A DNA stretch of 64,000 nucleotides, taken from positions 1-64,000 of the forward strand of contig URLG01000001.1 in NCBI GenBank assembly GCA_900548535.1, given 5' to 3'. Position numbers and translations under genes: made by a program. The stretch comes from Candidatus Segatella intestinihominis. GTDB taxonomy: Bacteria > Bacteroidota > Bacteroidia > Bacteroidales > Bacteroidaceae. Positions 36,894-44,815 of the stretch are shown here, piece after piece. Within the stretch, counting starts at the first letter, position 1, and every line of letters starts with the position of its first letter. The notes under the pieces are model-generated. The model searched no databases, was not told the DNA's origin, and worked only from the letters and a program-made list of their open reading frames with translations.

Positions 36894-36941
36894 ATGTAAC
36901 ATATTGTTACATACCTATAGCGGAAAAAGTGTTAACTTTGC
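36894..36941 (+). promoter_or_regulatory. GH5 promoter with perfect 19-bp palindrome
   Basis: ATGTAACA-TAT-TGTTACAT (36894-36912) is a perfect dyad centred 30 bp upstream of the -7 box TAACTTTGC (36933-36941). The centre-to-box distance equals that of the TGATA-N6-TATCA operators at 43642 and 44876. A further half site TTGTAACA occurs at 36872-36879. A site for an unidentified regulator. Confidence 0.6.
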
Positions 36942-36984
36942 ACTATAAAACTAATAAAGACAATAACTTTTAAAAATAGACTGA

Positions 36985-38298
36985 ATGAAGAAAGTAGTTA
37001 TGATAGCATTGGCTGTAGCTCATTTTGCCTTTGCTGGTGCTCAGGTAAAGCCTGAGAATCCTAAGATGGTTAAGATGGGACTGACGGCTACTGAGTTGGC
37101 TCATTATATGGCTCCGGGTGTGAATCTTGGTAATACCATGGAGGCTTGCGACTGGAACGACGTGTTTACCAACAACGCCGGACTGAAGTCGGAGACCTCT
37201 TGGCAGAGTTCCAAGACTTCGGAGGCTTATATCGCTAGCCTTAAGCTGAGAGGATTCAATAGCCTGCGCATCCCTTGTAGTTGGGCGGCGGGTCATCTCC
37301 TCGACAAGGAAGCGATGAGCATCGACCCTGCTTGGATGAATCGCATTCAGGAAATCGTGAACTATGCCTTGAAGGCTGGTCTCTGCGTCATCATCAATGA
37401 GCACTGGGACGGCGGATGGATGGAGCACGATGCCTTTACCGACAAGGTGAATGTGGCTGAGCGCAAGGAGATGTATCGCAAACTCTGGACCAACATCGCC
37501 AAGGCTTTCCGAGGTTATGATGAGCGCGTGCTCTTCGGTGCGCTCAATGAACCAGGTGTGGGCGGCGCAAGCCCAAAGGCTGAGGGTGAGATGCTGAACC
37601 CAGATAGCAAGGAGTTTGCTGATAGATTACTGGAGTATGAGCAGGTGTTCATTGATGCCGTTCGTGCTACTGGAGGTAAGAACGCTAAGCGTGTGCTCAT
37701 CGTACAGGGACCAAAGACTGAGATAGACTTGGCTGATAAGGACTCTTATGATATTACTCGCCTCAAGGACAAGGCGCAGCATCGCTTGATGGCTGAGGTT
37801 CACTTCTATGATCCATATATCTTTACCCTGATGGATAAGGATGCCGACTGGGGCAAGGTGGCTCTCTACTGGAAGGGACACGCTCCGGCTGATGACCAGG
37901 GCAGAACCGTGAGCACCATCTGGTACAACAATCAGAATGTGGATGCTTATCAGCATGTGACCAATCAGCTTCAGAAGATGAAGAAGAAGTTTGTGGACAA
38001 AGGCTATCCTGTAGTCATTGGCGAATATGGTGCCAATCGTAAGGACGCAACCATCTATGGCGGCAATCAGCAGAAGCATGATGAGAGCATGATGGTATGG
38101 TATAGCGTGGCAACAGCCGAGATGATGAAGGCGGGGCTCATCCCTTACGTATGGGACATCAATGTGCAGCCTCTGCCTCACATGACTCTCTTTGATCGCA
38201 GCAAGACTTCGGTTTCTGATTCTTACATCTTCAAGGGTGTGATGGACGGAGCTGCCGAGGGCATCGAAAGTTTCAAGAAAATCTATCCTCAGCCTTAA
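36985..38298 (+). CDS. Secreted GH5 glycoside hydrolase (endoglucanase/mannanase)
   Basis: 437 aa with signal peptide (MKKVVMIALAVAHFAFAGAQ). GH5 barrel: MAPGVNLGNTMEACDW, FNSLRIPCSW, acid/base Glu189 in GALNEPG and nucleophile Glu347 in VVIGEYGANR. The NLGNTME start resembles GH5 endo-beta-1,4-glucanases; the subfamily is not fixed from sight, so glucan, glucomannan or mannan are all possible. No extra binding module. It opens the mannan locus, with its own palindrome-bearing promoter and its own terminator. Confidence 0.9.
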   Translation: MKKVVMIALAVAHFAFAGAQVKPENPKMVKMGLTATELAHYMAPGVNLGNTMEACDWNDVFTNNAGLKSETSWQSSKTSEAYIASLKLRGFNSLRIPCSWAAGHLLDKEAMSIDPAWMNRIQEIVNYALKAGLCVIINEHWDGGWMEHDAFTDKVNVAERKEMYRKLWTNIAKAFRGYDERVLFGALNEPGVGGASPKAEGEMLNPDSKEFADRLLEYEQVFIDAVRATGGKNAKRVLIVQGPKTEIDLADKDSYDITRLKDKAQHRLMAEVHFYDPYIFTLMDKDADWGKVALYWKGHAPADDQGRTVSTIWYNNQNVDAYQHVTNQLQKMKKKFVDKGYPVVIGEYGANRKDATIYGGNQQKHDESMMVWYSVATAEMMKAGLIPYVWDINVQPLPHMTLFDRSKTSVSDSYIFKGVMDGAAEGIESFKKIYPQP

Positions 38299-38341
38299 AA
38301 AGCAGTGGAAATTGTTAGTATAGAAATAATAATATGTATAA

Positions 38342-38376
38342 AGGGCAAGAAAGTATCATGCTTTCTTGTCCTTTTT
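38342..38376 (+). terminator. Terminator of the first GH5 gene
   Basis: AGGGCAAGAAAG (38342-38353), loop TATCATG, CTTTCTTGTCCT (38361-38372), T-run. The loop contains TATCA, which also sits at the conserved operator distance from the next promoter. Confidence 0.9.
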
Positions 38377-38388
38377 CGTTATCTTTGC
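38354..38388 (+). promoter_or_regulatory. Promoter of the GH5_7 gene with TATCA half site
   Basis: -7 TATCTTTGC at 38380-38388. TATCA at 38354-38358 starts 26 bp upstream, exactly as in the promoters at 43679 and 44913. The preceding AAAG and following TG also match the 43642 site. Confidence 0.55.
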
Positions 38389-38439
38389 ACCCTAGATAGA
38401 AATCTAAAAATAATAATCTTATAAATCAATTTATTATAG

Positions 38440-39726
38440 ATGAAGAAAATATTCGTTTTATTGATGATGGCTTTGGCTACTACGTGTAACCTCTTGGCGA
38501 AGTCCAACTTCGTGCAGGTAAAGAACGGACACTTCGTTCGTGACGGCAAACCTTATTATTATGTGGGTACCAACTTCTGGTATGGCGCTATCCTCGGTTC
38601 GGAAGGACAGGGTGGCGACCGCAACCGACTCTGCAAGGAGCTGGACAAGATGAAGGAGATGGGCATCGACAACCTGCGCATCCTCGTGGGCTCTGATGGC
38701 AAGCGAGGGGTGAAGACCAAGGTTGAGCCGACGCTGCAGGAAGCTCCGGGCGTTTACAACGATACGATTCTTGCCGGTCTCGACTATCTGCTGATGGAGA
38801 TGGGCAAGCGAAAGATGGTGGCCGTGCTCTATCTGAACAACTCCTGGGAGTGGAGTGGTGGCTACGGCTATTATCTGGAGCAGGCAGGTTTGGGTCAGGC
38901 TCCCCGTCCTAACGAAGATGGATATCCTGCCTTCATGAACTTCGTCGCCAAATATGCATCCTGCGAAAAGGCGCATCAGCTATTCTATGATTATGTGAAA
39001 TTCATACTTACGAGAACCAACAGATATACAAAGAAGAAGTATAAGGATGACCCGGCCATCATGTCATGGCAGATAGGTAATGAGCCTCGTGCTTTCAGCA
39101 AAGAGCAGTTGCCTGCTTTCGAAAAGTGGCTGGGTGAAGCGAGCAAACTGATCCGTTCGCTCGATAAGAATCATCTGATTTCTATCGGTAGCGAAGGCAA
39201 ATGTGGATGTGAAGGTGAACTGAACTGCTGGGAGCGGATTTGTTCCGACAAGAATGTGGATTATTGCAACATTCATCTTTGGCCATACAACTGGAGTTGG
39301 GCGAGAAAAGACCATTTGCTGGAAGATTTGGGAATCTCCTGCAAGAACACAAAGGAGTATATTGATGAACATCTTGAGGTATGCGGACGTATCAGGAAGC
39401 CATTGGTGATGGAGGAGTTCGGCTATCCTCGTGATGGTTTCTCTTTTTCAACTTCTTCTACAACAGAAGCACGTGATGGATATTATAAGTATGTGTTCAG
39501 TCTTGTTGGCGACAATGCTGCATCCGGCGGTTACTTTGCCGGTTGCAATTTCTGGGGATGGGGCGGTTTTGCCAATCCTAAGCATGAGCAGTGGCAGGTG
39601 GGCGATGACTACACGGGCGACCCTGCCCAGGAGGCCCAAGGCTTGAACTCAGTCTTCTCTTCCGACAAGTCTACCCTTCAGGTAGTCAAGACTCAGGTGG
39701 ATAGAATGAATCGAATCGGTAAATAA
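38440..39726 (+). CDS. Secreted GH5 beta-mannanase (GH5_7-like)
   Basis: 428 aa with signal peptide (MKKIFVLLMMALATTCNLLA). NFVQVKNGHFVRDGKPYYYVGTNFWYGAIL is a typical GH5_7 mannanase beginning. Acid/base Glu215 lies in SWQIGNEPRAF, and the nucleophile is Glu326 in VMEEFGYPRD. An aromatic-rich cleft (NIHLWPYNWSWA, CNFWGWGG) fits mannan binding. It would cut beta-1,4-mannan chains outside the cell or at the surface. It is transcribed toward the GH26-GH5 gene, and the intergenic space between them contains an 18-bp inverted repeat and a pyrimidine-rich tract. Confidence 0.9.
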   Translation: MKKIFVLLMMALATTCNLLAKSNFVQVKNGHFVRDGKPYYYVGTNFWYGAILGSEGQGGDRNRLCKELDKMKEMGIDNLRILVGSDGKRGVKTKVEPTLQEAPGVYNDTILAGLDYLLMEMGKRKMVAVLYLNNSWEWSGGYGYYLEQAGLGQAPRPNEDGYPAFMNFVAKYASCEKAHQLFYDYVKFILTRTNRYTKKKYKDDPAIMSWQIGNEPRAFSKEQLPAFEKWLGEASKLIRSLDKNHLISIGSEGKCGCEGELNCWERICSDKNVDYCNIHLWPYNWSWARKDHLLEDLGISCKNTKEYIDEHLEVCGRIRKPLVMEEFGYPRDGFSFSTSSTTEARDGYYKYVFSLVGDNAASGGYFAGCNFWGWGGFANPKHEQWQVGDDYTGDPAQEAQGLNSVFSSDKSTLQVVKTQVDRMNRIGK

Positions 39727-39770
39727 TATAGCTTATGCCAAGATAACAAGGATCAATCACCTACATAGAA

Positions 39771-39839
39771 CGAGAGTGTAAACTAAACGGTGTCAAGCTA
39801 CAATAAAAGTAGTTTAACACAGTTTAGTTTACACTCTCG
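39771..39839. repeat. Large inverted repeat between convergent mannanase genes
   Basis: CGAGAGTGTAAACTAAAC (39771-39788) and GTTTAGTTTACACTCTCG (39822-39839) are perfect 18-bp arms. Inside, GTGT/ACAC and CTAC/GTAG continue the pairing with mismatches to a 7-nt loop. Neither side has a T-run, so a simple terminator is unlikely. It may be a MITE-like element or an intercistronic fold for both mRNAs. Confidence 0.7.
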
Positions 39840-39842
39840 ATG

Positions 39843-39879
39843 ACTATAGTCAACCGATTGTCTCACTATAGTCAACCGA
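39843..39879. repeat. Two direct repeats ACTATAGTCAACCGA
   Basis: 15-bp copies at 39843-39857 and 39865-39879, 22 bp apart (two helical turns), each holding the palindrome ACTATAGT. They begin 3 bp after the inverted repeat. This spacing suits protein binding on one DNA face. Confidence 0.75.
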
Positions 39880-39888
39880 CCTGCGTAG

Positions 39889-40016
39889 CTTGTTCTTTCA
39901 CCCTCTTCTCCTAAGCTTTCCACCCAGTTCTCCAGTCTCTTTCTCCCTCTGTTCCTTTGTCTTTTCCTCTGCTCAGCCTATCTCTCCACCTTCTTCTCCT
40001 CCTTCCTTTCTTTCTT
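39889..40016. other. Pyrimidine-rich tract, about 128 bp
   Basis: The plus strand is overwhelmingly C and T, in runs such as CTTTCTCCCTCT, and the minus strand is purine-rich. No gene. The rest of the gap to 40204 is AT-rich with nothing recognised. A purine/pyrimidine tract can form unusual DNA or a long unstructured 3' tail of the mRNA. Confidence 0.7.
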
Positions 40017-40203
40017 GATATGGGCACCGAATGTGCTCTTTTGGGTGATTTCATGTAATTTTTAGTCAAAACATATACTTTTATGGTATTCTCAAGGAAA
40101 AAATGATAACATAAAAAAAGATCTTTAATTTAAGCAACTTTTGAGCCTTGATGTAATCAACATCTACAACTCTATTAAATCAATATCGTTCATGATTTTC
40201 TTT

Positions 40204-42564
40204 TTATTCATTATATGCTTTCTGCATAGCCTCTACTACGGTAGGGAGAGTCCACTGAGGTACGGTGCGGTCAGTGCCATCGAAGATGCTCATCCAGTAG
40301 AATGTGGCTACGCCGTATGCCTTAGCCTGCTTTACGATGTCGGCAGCTTGGTCGGCGGCAGCTTTCTTCTGCGCATCAGTGCTCTTCTTACTAACACTTG
40401 TGCTTCCGTGTGTACCATATTCACCGATGATGCAAGGAATGCCTTTGCTGATAAACTTATTGTTCAAGCGGGTGAACATGCGCTTGATTTCGTTGGTGCA
40501 AGAAGCATTCCATGAACCTTTTGCAAACCAATCCCATGGAGCGTATGTATGAACCTCTACAGCTATGTGACCTTCCACCTTGTCGGTAGGGATGGTGAGA
40601 TTGTTGAGTACATCGTCACCATTAGCTGCGGCGTAAGTATTGACAATCAGGTTGCGAGTAGCGTTGTTGCCACCAGTGGCACGAACTGCATTTACGAAGC
40701 TCTGTGCATATCCATTCAAGCCCTTGTAGCTGTTGGCATTCTTAGGAGCGTTCCAGGTGTTGCTGGCATCGAGCATCTCGTTATAGCCCTCAAATAGCAA
40801 GTGCTGGTCATAGTTCTGGAAACGGGTGGCAATCTGTGTCCAGAGATACTCAAACTTCTCCTTGTTCTCCTTGTAGTTGGCTTCGTCAGCCTTAATCCAG
40901 TGCTTTACATCATCATTGTCAGCACCTGTATCATGGTGAACATTCAGGATGCAGTACATACCGTTATCAATCACGTAATCTACGATTTCCTGAATGCGGT
41001 TCATCCAAGCCTCATCTACAGTTCCGTCAGCTTTCATGTGCTGGAACCAGGTAACAGGGATGCGGACAGAATTAAAACCGTTCTTCTTCAGGAAATCTAC
41101 CATCGGTTTGGTGGTAGGAACCTGTCCCCAAGCTTTTTCGAAATCAGTAACAGAGTTGCTGTTCATGTTCAGCCACATGGCTACCACATCTGTGCAGTTG
41201 CCGAAGTTGGTACCGATGCCCATGTTCTTCACGGCATCTACTGCACTTTCTTCAACGTAGTTGGCGTTCAGGTTTACCTGGTCGCGGGTAATCACGTTCT
41301 TGCTGTTCAATGCCGCTTTCCACCAGCTGTTTGATGGCATGTTTCCGCCATACCAAGGCATGAAGAAACTCCACTTGGCACCTGCATTCCAAGCCTCGTC
41401 TATGCTAGATGTTGCTGTACTGGTATTTACGTCAGTACCACATTCTGCCAAGGCAACGAGCTTGTTTGGGAAGCGAGCCTGAATCTCCTTGAACTCTTGT
41501 GCCTGCTTGGTAGCGTCGTAGCCATAAAGGTCACGACCGATGATATCTACATACTTGTCGCCTGGATACCAGTCTGCATCATTGTTGTAAGTATTGGCAT
41601 CGCCATTGTAGTTCTGTGTGGTCCAAGCCCAAATCAGGTTGTGGATGCCTTTGCTCTGGAAGTAATCAAACATGGTCTGCCAAAGCTTCTTGTAAGTTTC
41701 AGCACCGTCATATCCCCACCAGAACCAAGACTTGCCCCAGCTGGCACCCGATTTTAGACAGGCATTGCCGGCAGCCTCATGGAAAGGACGCCAAATGGCA
41801 ACAACGCCTGCATCCTGCAACTTCTGCAGAACTTCCACTACCTTGTCCATCTCCTGATAGAACCATTTGTTCTCCCAAGTGCCTGCCGTCAATGCGTTGG
41901 CTGCCTTGAAGGTGGTTTCGGTTGGGGTGCAGGTAACGCCACTGCCATCTGTTCCCGGAACGGTGCTTTCGGTCTTAGGCACGTTGAAGTGCCACATCAG
42001 TGAAACCAGTCCGCCCTGGTCTGACCAGTTGGTAACAGGGGTGATGTCGTTGTAGTTGATCCATCCGTTGGAACCCTGCTTAGGTACATAGATATGGATG
42101 AAATCATAGCAGTTGATGGCTGGATATTTGCCAGTTGCCTGATAAATCTTATCTGCCTCTTGGGTATTCCAGTTCACGTTGGCGATAACCGAAGAGAGGG
42201 TCTTGCTTCCATAGTTCAGCTGCAGATATTTGTAGAGACGCTTGGTCTTTTCTGTAGCTGAAGGGTCGGCGAGATTCACATTGCCTACTTCGCTTTCGTG
42301 ATAGATAGAGAAGGAGATGTTGTTGATGTCGTTGATGTCGTAGGTTTCGAATGCACCAAAGTCTTCCTTCCCCGTCATCACGAATCCCACTTTACCATCT
42401 GCTGTATGTGTGATTTTAGAAACTGGAGCCTGTCTGTCTGCTGTCAGATCCCAGACTTGTGATGTTCCGTTTTTCAGGTTGATAGTCAGCTTGTCTCCCT
42501 TAGTCTGTGCCAAGACAGTGAATGAAATCATTACTGCCAGGAGTGAAAGTAATATCTTTTTCAT
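40204..42564 (-). CDS. Bifunctional GH26-GH5 (mannanase/endoglucanase)
   Basis: 786 aa, signal peptide 1-19. Residues 22-92 form a small beta module (LTINLKNGTSQVWDL, YDINDINNISFSIY) like the N-terminus of the gene just upstream. GH26 is at about 100-425, with acid/base Glu263 in WRPFHEAAG and nucleophile Glu374 in ALAECGTD. GH5 is at about 440-786, with NMGIGTNFGN, Glu596 in EGYNEM and Glu715 in IIGEYGTHG. All four catalytic Glu are present. A mannanase fused to an endoglucanase is known from ruminal Prevotella, which supports glucomannan as substrate. Its ATG overlaps the stop of the 151-aa gene (ATGA), so translation is coupled. It is convergent with the GH5_7 gene. Confidence 0.93.
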   Translation of the reverse strand: MKKILLSLLAVMISFTVLAQTKGDKLTINLKNGTSQVWDLTADRQAPVSKITHTADGKVGFVMTGKEDFGAFETYDINDINNISFSIYHESEVGNVNLADPSATEKTKRLYKYLQLNYGSKTLSSVIANVNWNTQEADKIYQATGKYPAINCYDFIHIYVPKQGSNGWINYNDITPVTNWSDQGGLVSLMWHFNVPKTESTVPGTDGSGVTCTPTETTFKAANALTAGTWENKWFYQEMDKVVEVLQKLQDAGVVAIWRPFHEAAGNACLKSGASWGKSWFWWGYDGAETYKKLWQTMFDYFQSKGIHNLIWAWTTQNYNGDANTYNNDADWYPGDKYVDIIGRDLYGYDATKQAQEFKEIQARFPNKLVALAECGTDVNTSTATSSIDEAWNAGAKWSFFMPWYGGNMPSNSWWKAALNSKNVITRDQVNLNANYVEESAVDAVKNMGIGTNFGNCTDVVAMWLNMNSNSVTDFEKAWGQVPTTKPMVDFLKKNGFNSVRIPVTWFQHMKADGTVDEAWMNRIQEIVDYVIDNGMYCILNVHHDTGADNDDVKHWIKADEANYKENKEKFEYLWTQIATRFQNYDQHLLFEGYNEMLDASNTWNAPKNANSYKGLNGYAQSFVNAVRATGGNNATRNLIVNTYAAANGDDVLNNLTIPTDKVEGHIAVEVHTYAPWDWFAKGSWNASCTNEIKRMFTRLNNKFISKGIPCIIGEYGTHGSTSVSKKSTDAQKKAAADQAADIVKQAKAYGVATFYWMSIFDGTDRTVPQWTLPTVVEAMQKAYNE

Positions 42565-43016
42565 GGTCTTGCTATTTTGATGGATTTGTTGTTTATTTTG
42601 ATGATATATACACCGTGGGTTAAATTATCAAGACAAATGATGGTCTTGTCGCCTGCGATGACCGGAGAGAGACTTACTGCCTTTCCGTCGAGAGCGAAGG
42701 CGCTCACCTGGTTGTGGGTGCCGTCTACAATGATGCGGTCACCTTCGAAGGCAAACTTGTTGTTCGTTTCTACTTGTTTGATGCCTGTCGTTGTACCATA
42801 AGTAAAGGTAGAAACCTTCCACAGTTCGTAACTGGCAGTAGTGGCAGTTGAAGTCACAGTCATCTTGTCATTCCCGAAGGTTACTTCCGGTAGCGTGCTC
42901 AATGCAAACTCTATCTTGCTTCCATCGTTGAATGATACAAACAGCGACTTGCCGTCGGCAGCATTGGCTGAGATGCAGCTCAGAGCTACCAGTAAGGATA
43001 ATGCTATTTTCTTCAT
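42561..43016 (-). CDS. Small secreted protein with T9SS-like C-terminal end
   Basis: 151 aa, signal peptide MKKIALSLLVALSCISANA. Residues 22-75 (LFVSFNDGSKIEFALSTLPEVTFGNDKMTV, YELWKVSTFTYG) form a compact beta module common just before C-terminal sorting regions in Bacteroidota secreted proteins. The end (VSAFALDGKAVSL, GVYIIKINNKSIKIARP) resembles a type A sorting domain of the type IX secretion system. It looks like a secreted protein stripped down to module plus sorting signal. It is coupled by a 4-bp overlap to the GH26-GH5 gene, whose N-terminal module is similar. Function unknown; it may be an anchor, chaperone or relic. Confidence 0.82.
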   Translation of the reverse strand: MKKIALSLLVALSCISANAADGKSLFVSFNDGSKIEFALSTLPEVTFGNDKMTVTSTATTASYELWKVSTFTYGTTTGIKQVETNNKFAFEGDRIIVDGTHNQVSAFALDGKAVSLSPVIAGDKTIICLDNLTHGVYIIKINNKSIKIARP

Positions 43017-43048
43017 ATCGGGTTAATGTTTTGGTTAAAATCAAAGAT

Positions 43049-43082
43049 GTGGCGCAGTTAATATAACTACGCCACAAATTTA
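43049..43082 (-). promoter_or_regulatory. Promoter of the GH26-GH5 operon with 27-bp dyad
   Basis: Minus-strand -7 TAAATTTGT (43082-43074), directly followed by the dyad GTGGCG-C-AGTTA-ATA-TAACT-A-CGCCAC (43049-43075 as read on plus). The dyad covers the expected transcription start, so it may be an operator or a hairpin at the 5' end of the mRNA. Confidence 0.55.
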
Positions 43083-43115
43083 CAAATTATATTTCACATA
43101 AATGAGTTTTTTATG

Positions 43116-43214
43116 TTAAATAATTCTATCGTAGTCCATGTTGGCTGTGATTGTAGCGATATCCTTTTCTGCAGAAACCACGGTGATGATGCTGGGTATT
43201 GTCTCAAGTTGCAT
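43116..43214 (-). pseudogene. Short coding-like fragment in the mannan-locus intergenic region
   Basis: A 32-codon minus-strand frame (MQLETIPSIITVVSAEKDIATITANMDYDRII) looks protein-like but has no recognised family. The frame stays open upstream through FSSPPYPT to a TAA. It may be a gene remnant or chance; it lies upstream of the GH26-GH5 operon promoter. Confidence 0.2.
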
Positions 43215-43394
43215 TGTGGGGTAGGGAGGTGAGCTGAAGTGGGTATTTTAGTTCAATATATCTGAAAAACAGTTACGTGAGAACGTGTATACGCAAGAAG
43301 GACGCAGGAAAGGCTTAGTTGGAATTTGAGGTATATAACATTTTATGCATAACAAATTAACATAATAGTACATACTAGTATCATTTTTTTTTTG

Positions 43395-43565
43395 TATCTT
43401 TGCAGCGGATTTGAACCAGAACGGTAATGTAATGAAGGGAAAAACTTAGTGATGTTTGAAAGGCTTTAAAACTACACCTTATTATATATAAGGGGCTTGA
43501 AGATGATTAGACAGCTAGTTCAATATCTATTCTTAGGGATAGAAAAGAGCGGAATAAGTTGCTGA
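43395..43565 (+). other. Orphan promoter and possible 20-codon leader peptide
   Basis: A strong -7 box TATCTTTGC (43395-43403) follows a T-run, with TATCA at 43379-43383, one helical turn closer than in the other mannan promoters. Downstream are the palindrome CCTTATTATATATAAGG (43478-43494) and a small frame at 43503-43565 (MIRQLVQYLFLGIEKSGISC). The next gene has its own promoter at 43679, so this could be a small RNA or leader transcript. The rest of 43217-43640 shows nothing recognisable. Confidence 0.25.
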
Positions 43566-43641
43566 TTTACACTTAATAATAAGCTAAAAAACGTTTGAAA
43601 AGTGGCAAACTCATTGTGTTTTGCAAGAAAGTATAAGCATT

Positions 43642-43687
43642 TGATAAAAAAGTATCATGTTTTTAGAAAATTGCTTTGTATCTTTGC
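43642..43687 (+). promoter_or_regulatory. Promoter with TGATA-N6-TATCA operator (43758 gene)
   Basis: TGATA (43642-43646) and TATCA (43653-43657) form a 16-bp dyad starting 37 bp before the -7 box TATCTTTGC (43679-43687). No normal -33 TTTG is present; the TATCA half occupies that place, so activation by a bound regulator is likely. Confidence 0.6.
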
Positions 43688-43757
43688 AACCGTGAATGGG
43701 ACATTTCACAAGATAGAATAAACAATTAAATATAAACCTATTAAATTTACAAAGCTT

Positions 43758-44783
43758 ATGAAAAAGTTATTTACTTTCGTAGTGGCTGCTTTTGCAGCGT
43801 TAACTGTAAACGCAAAGGAAGATATTGATATCTCTTCTATTGCTGAGAACAATGTTGTTACATTTGCTGGTCAGTATTCTTGGAAAGGCATTAGTTATGG
43901 TGTAACTGACGAGGAAACAAATGTTACTACTTATGCTGATAAGTCTGCTTTTGATTATGTAGTTGTAGAGTACACAACAGGTACTTGCGCCGATGTTAAT
44001 TTAATAGCTCAGTATGAACCTGATGGTACGACAGGCCAGTATGGTCCAAATTATTTCACAAGTACGGAAACTTGCAATGTTTATCCTGTAGGCGGTATCT
44101 TGGCAGTAAAACTCGATGCTACACATTCTGCAAAAATGAATGCAGTTGCTCTCCAGAATCGTAGCACTGCTGGTTCTATTACCATAAAGGCTGCTTATTT
44201 TGCTTCAGAGGCAGAGTATACTGCAGCTAAGGCTGAGGCCGACAAGATAGAGAAGGCTGTTGATGTAGATGCAACTGGTGGTTCTCATAAATTGGTAGCA
44301 AAGAAGTGGGGCTGGGATGCTAAATGGATGGACAAGGATGTTTCTGATTTCAACACTATTGTCTTTGAGATTGCTTCAGTAACAGGTCATGGAAAGATAA
44401 CAGTTCAAGGTAAAGCTATCGGTGATGATGGAAAGGAAGCTGCTGCAAATGCGGAAATAGACCTTCCTGCTTCTGAAACTGCAAATACATTTATGGTTGA
44501 CCTTTCAAAGTGGACTAAAGTTTCTCAATATGCTTACCAGAACTTGAATAAGCCTGATGGTTCAGAGGCAGAGGCGGATCTTGAAGAATCAACTATTGTT
44601 GTAACAAAGGTTTATTTGACAAGTAAGACTGTTGCAGAGCTTGGTGCTTCTACAGGTATTTCCAATGCAGTTGTAGCTCCTAAGGCTAACCCTAACGCTC
44701 CTATTTATAACCTCGCTGGCCAGAAGGTAAGCAAGTCTTATAAGGGCGTGGTTATCCAGAACGGTAAGAAGTTCGTTCAGTAA
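43758..44783 (+). CDS. Secreted two-module protein, possible carbohydrate-binding
   Basis: 341 aa, signal peptide MKKLFTFVVAAFAALTVNA. Two beta-rich modules of about 130 residues are visible. The first (FAGQYSWKGISYGV, FDYVVVEYTTGTCADVNLIAQYE) is at 22-155 and the second (GSHKLVAKKWGWDAKWMDKDV, FNTIVFEIASVTGHGKITVQGK) is at 165-300. They are joined by a charged helix (AEAEYTAAKAEADKIEKA-like). Exposed Trp/Tyr suggest sugar binding. The end (APIYNLAGQKVSKSYKGVVIQNGKKFVQ) is a recurrent C-terminal element of secreted Prevotella proteins, possibly a sorting signal. No catalytic motif. It shares its operator with the susC promoter, so it is likely part of the mannan response. Confidence 0.85.
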   Translation: MKKLFTFVVAAFAALTVNAKEDIDISSIAENNVVTFAGQYSWKGISYGVTDEETNVTTYADKSAFDYVVVEYTTGTCADVNLIAQYEPDGTTGQYGPNYFTSTETCNVYPVGGILAVKLDATHSAKMNAVALQNRSTAGSITIKAAYFASEAEYTAAKAEADKIEKAVDVDATGGSHKLVAKKWGWDAKWMDKDVSDFNTIVFEIASVTGHGKITVQGKAIGDDGKEAAANAEIDLPASETANTFMVDLSKWTKVSQYAYQNLNKPDGSEAEADLEESTIVVTKVYLTSKTVAELGASTGISNAVVAPKANPNAPIYNLAGQKVSKSYKGVVIQNGKKFVQ

Positions 44784-44815
44784 GGCATATTTTAGAGTAT
44801 AGTTATATATGATCG

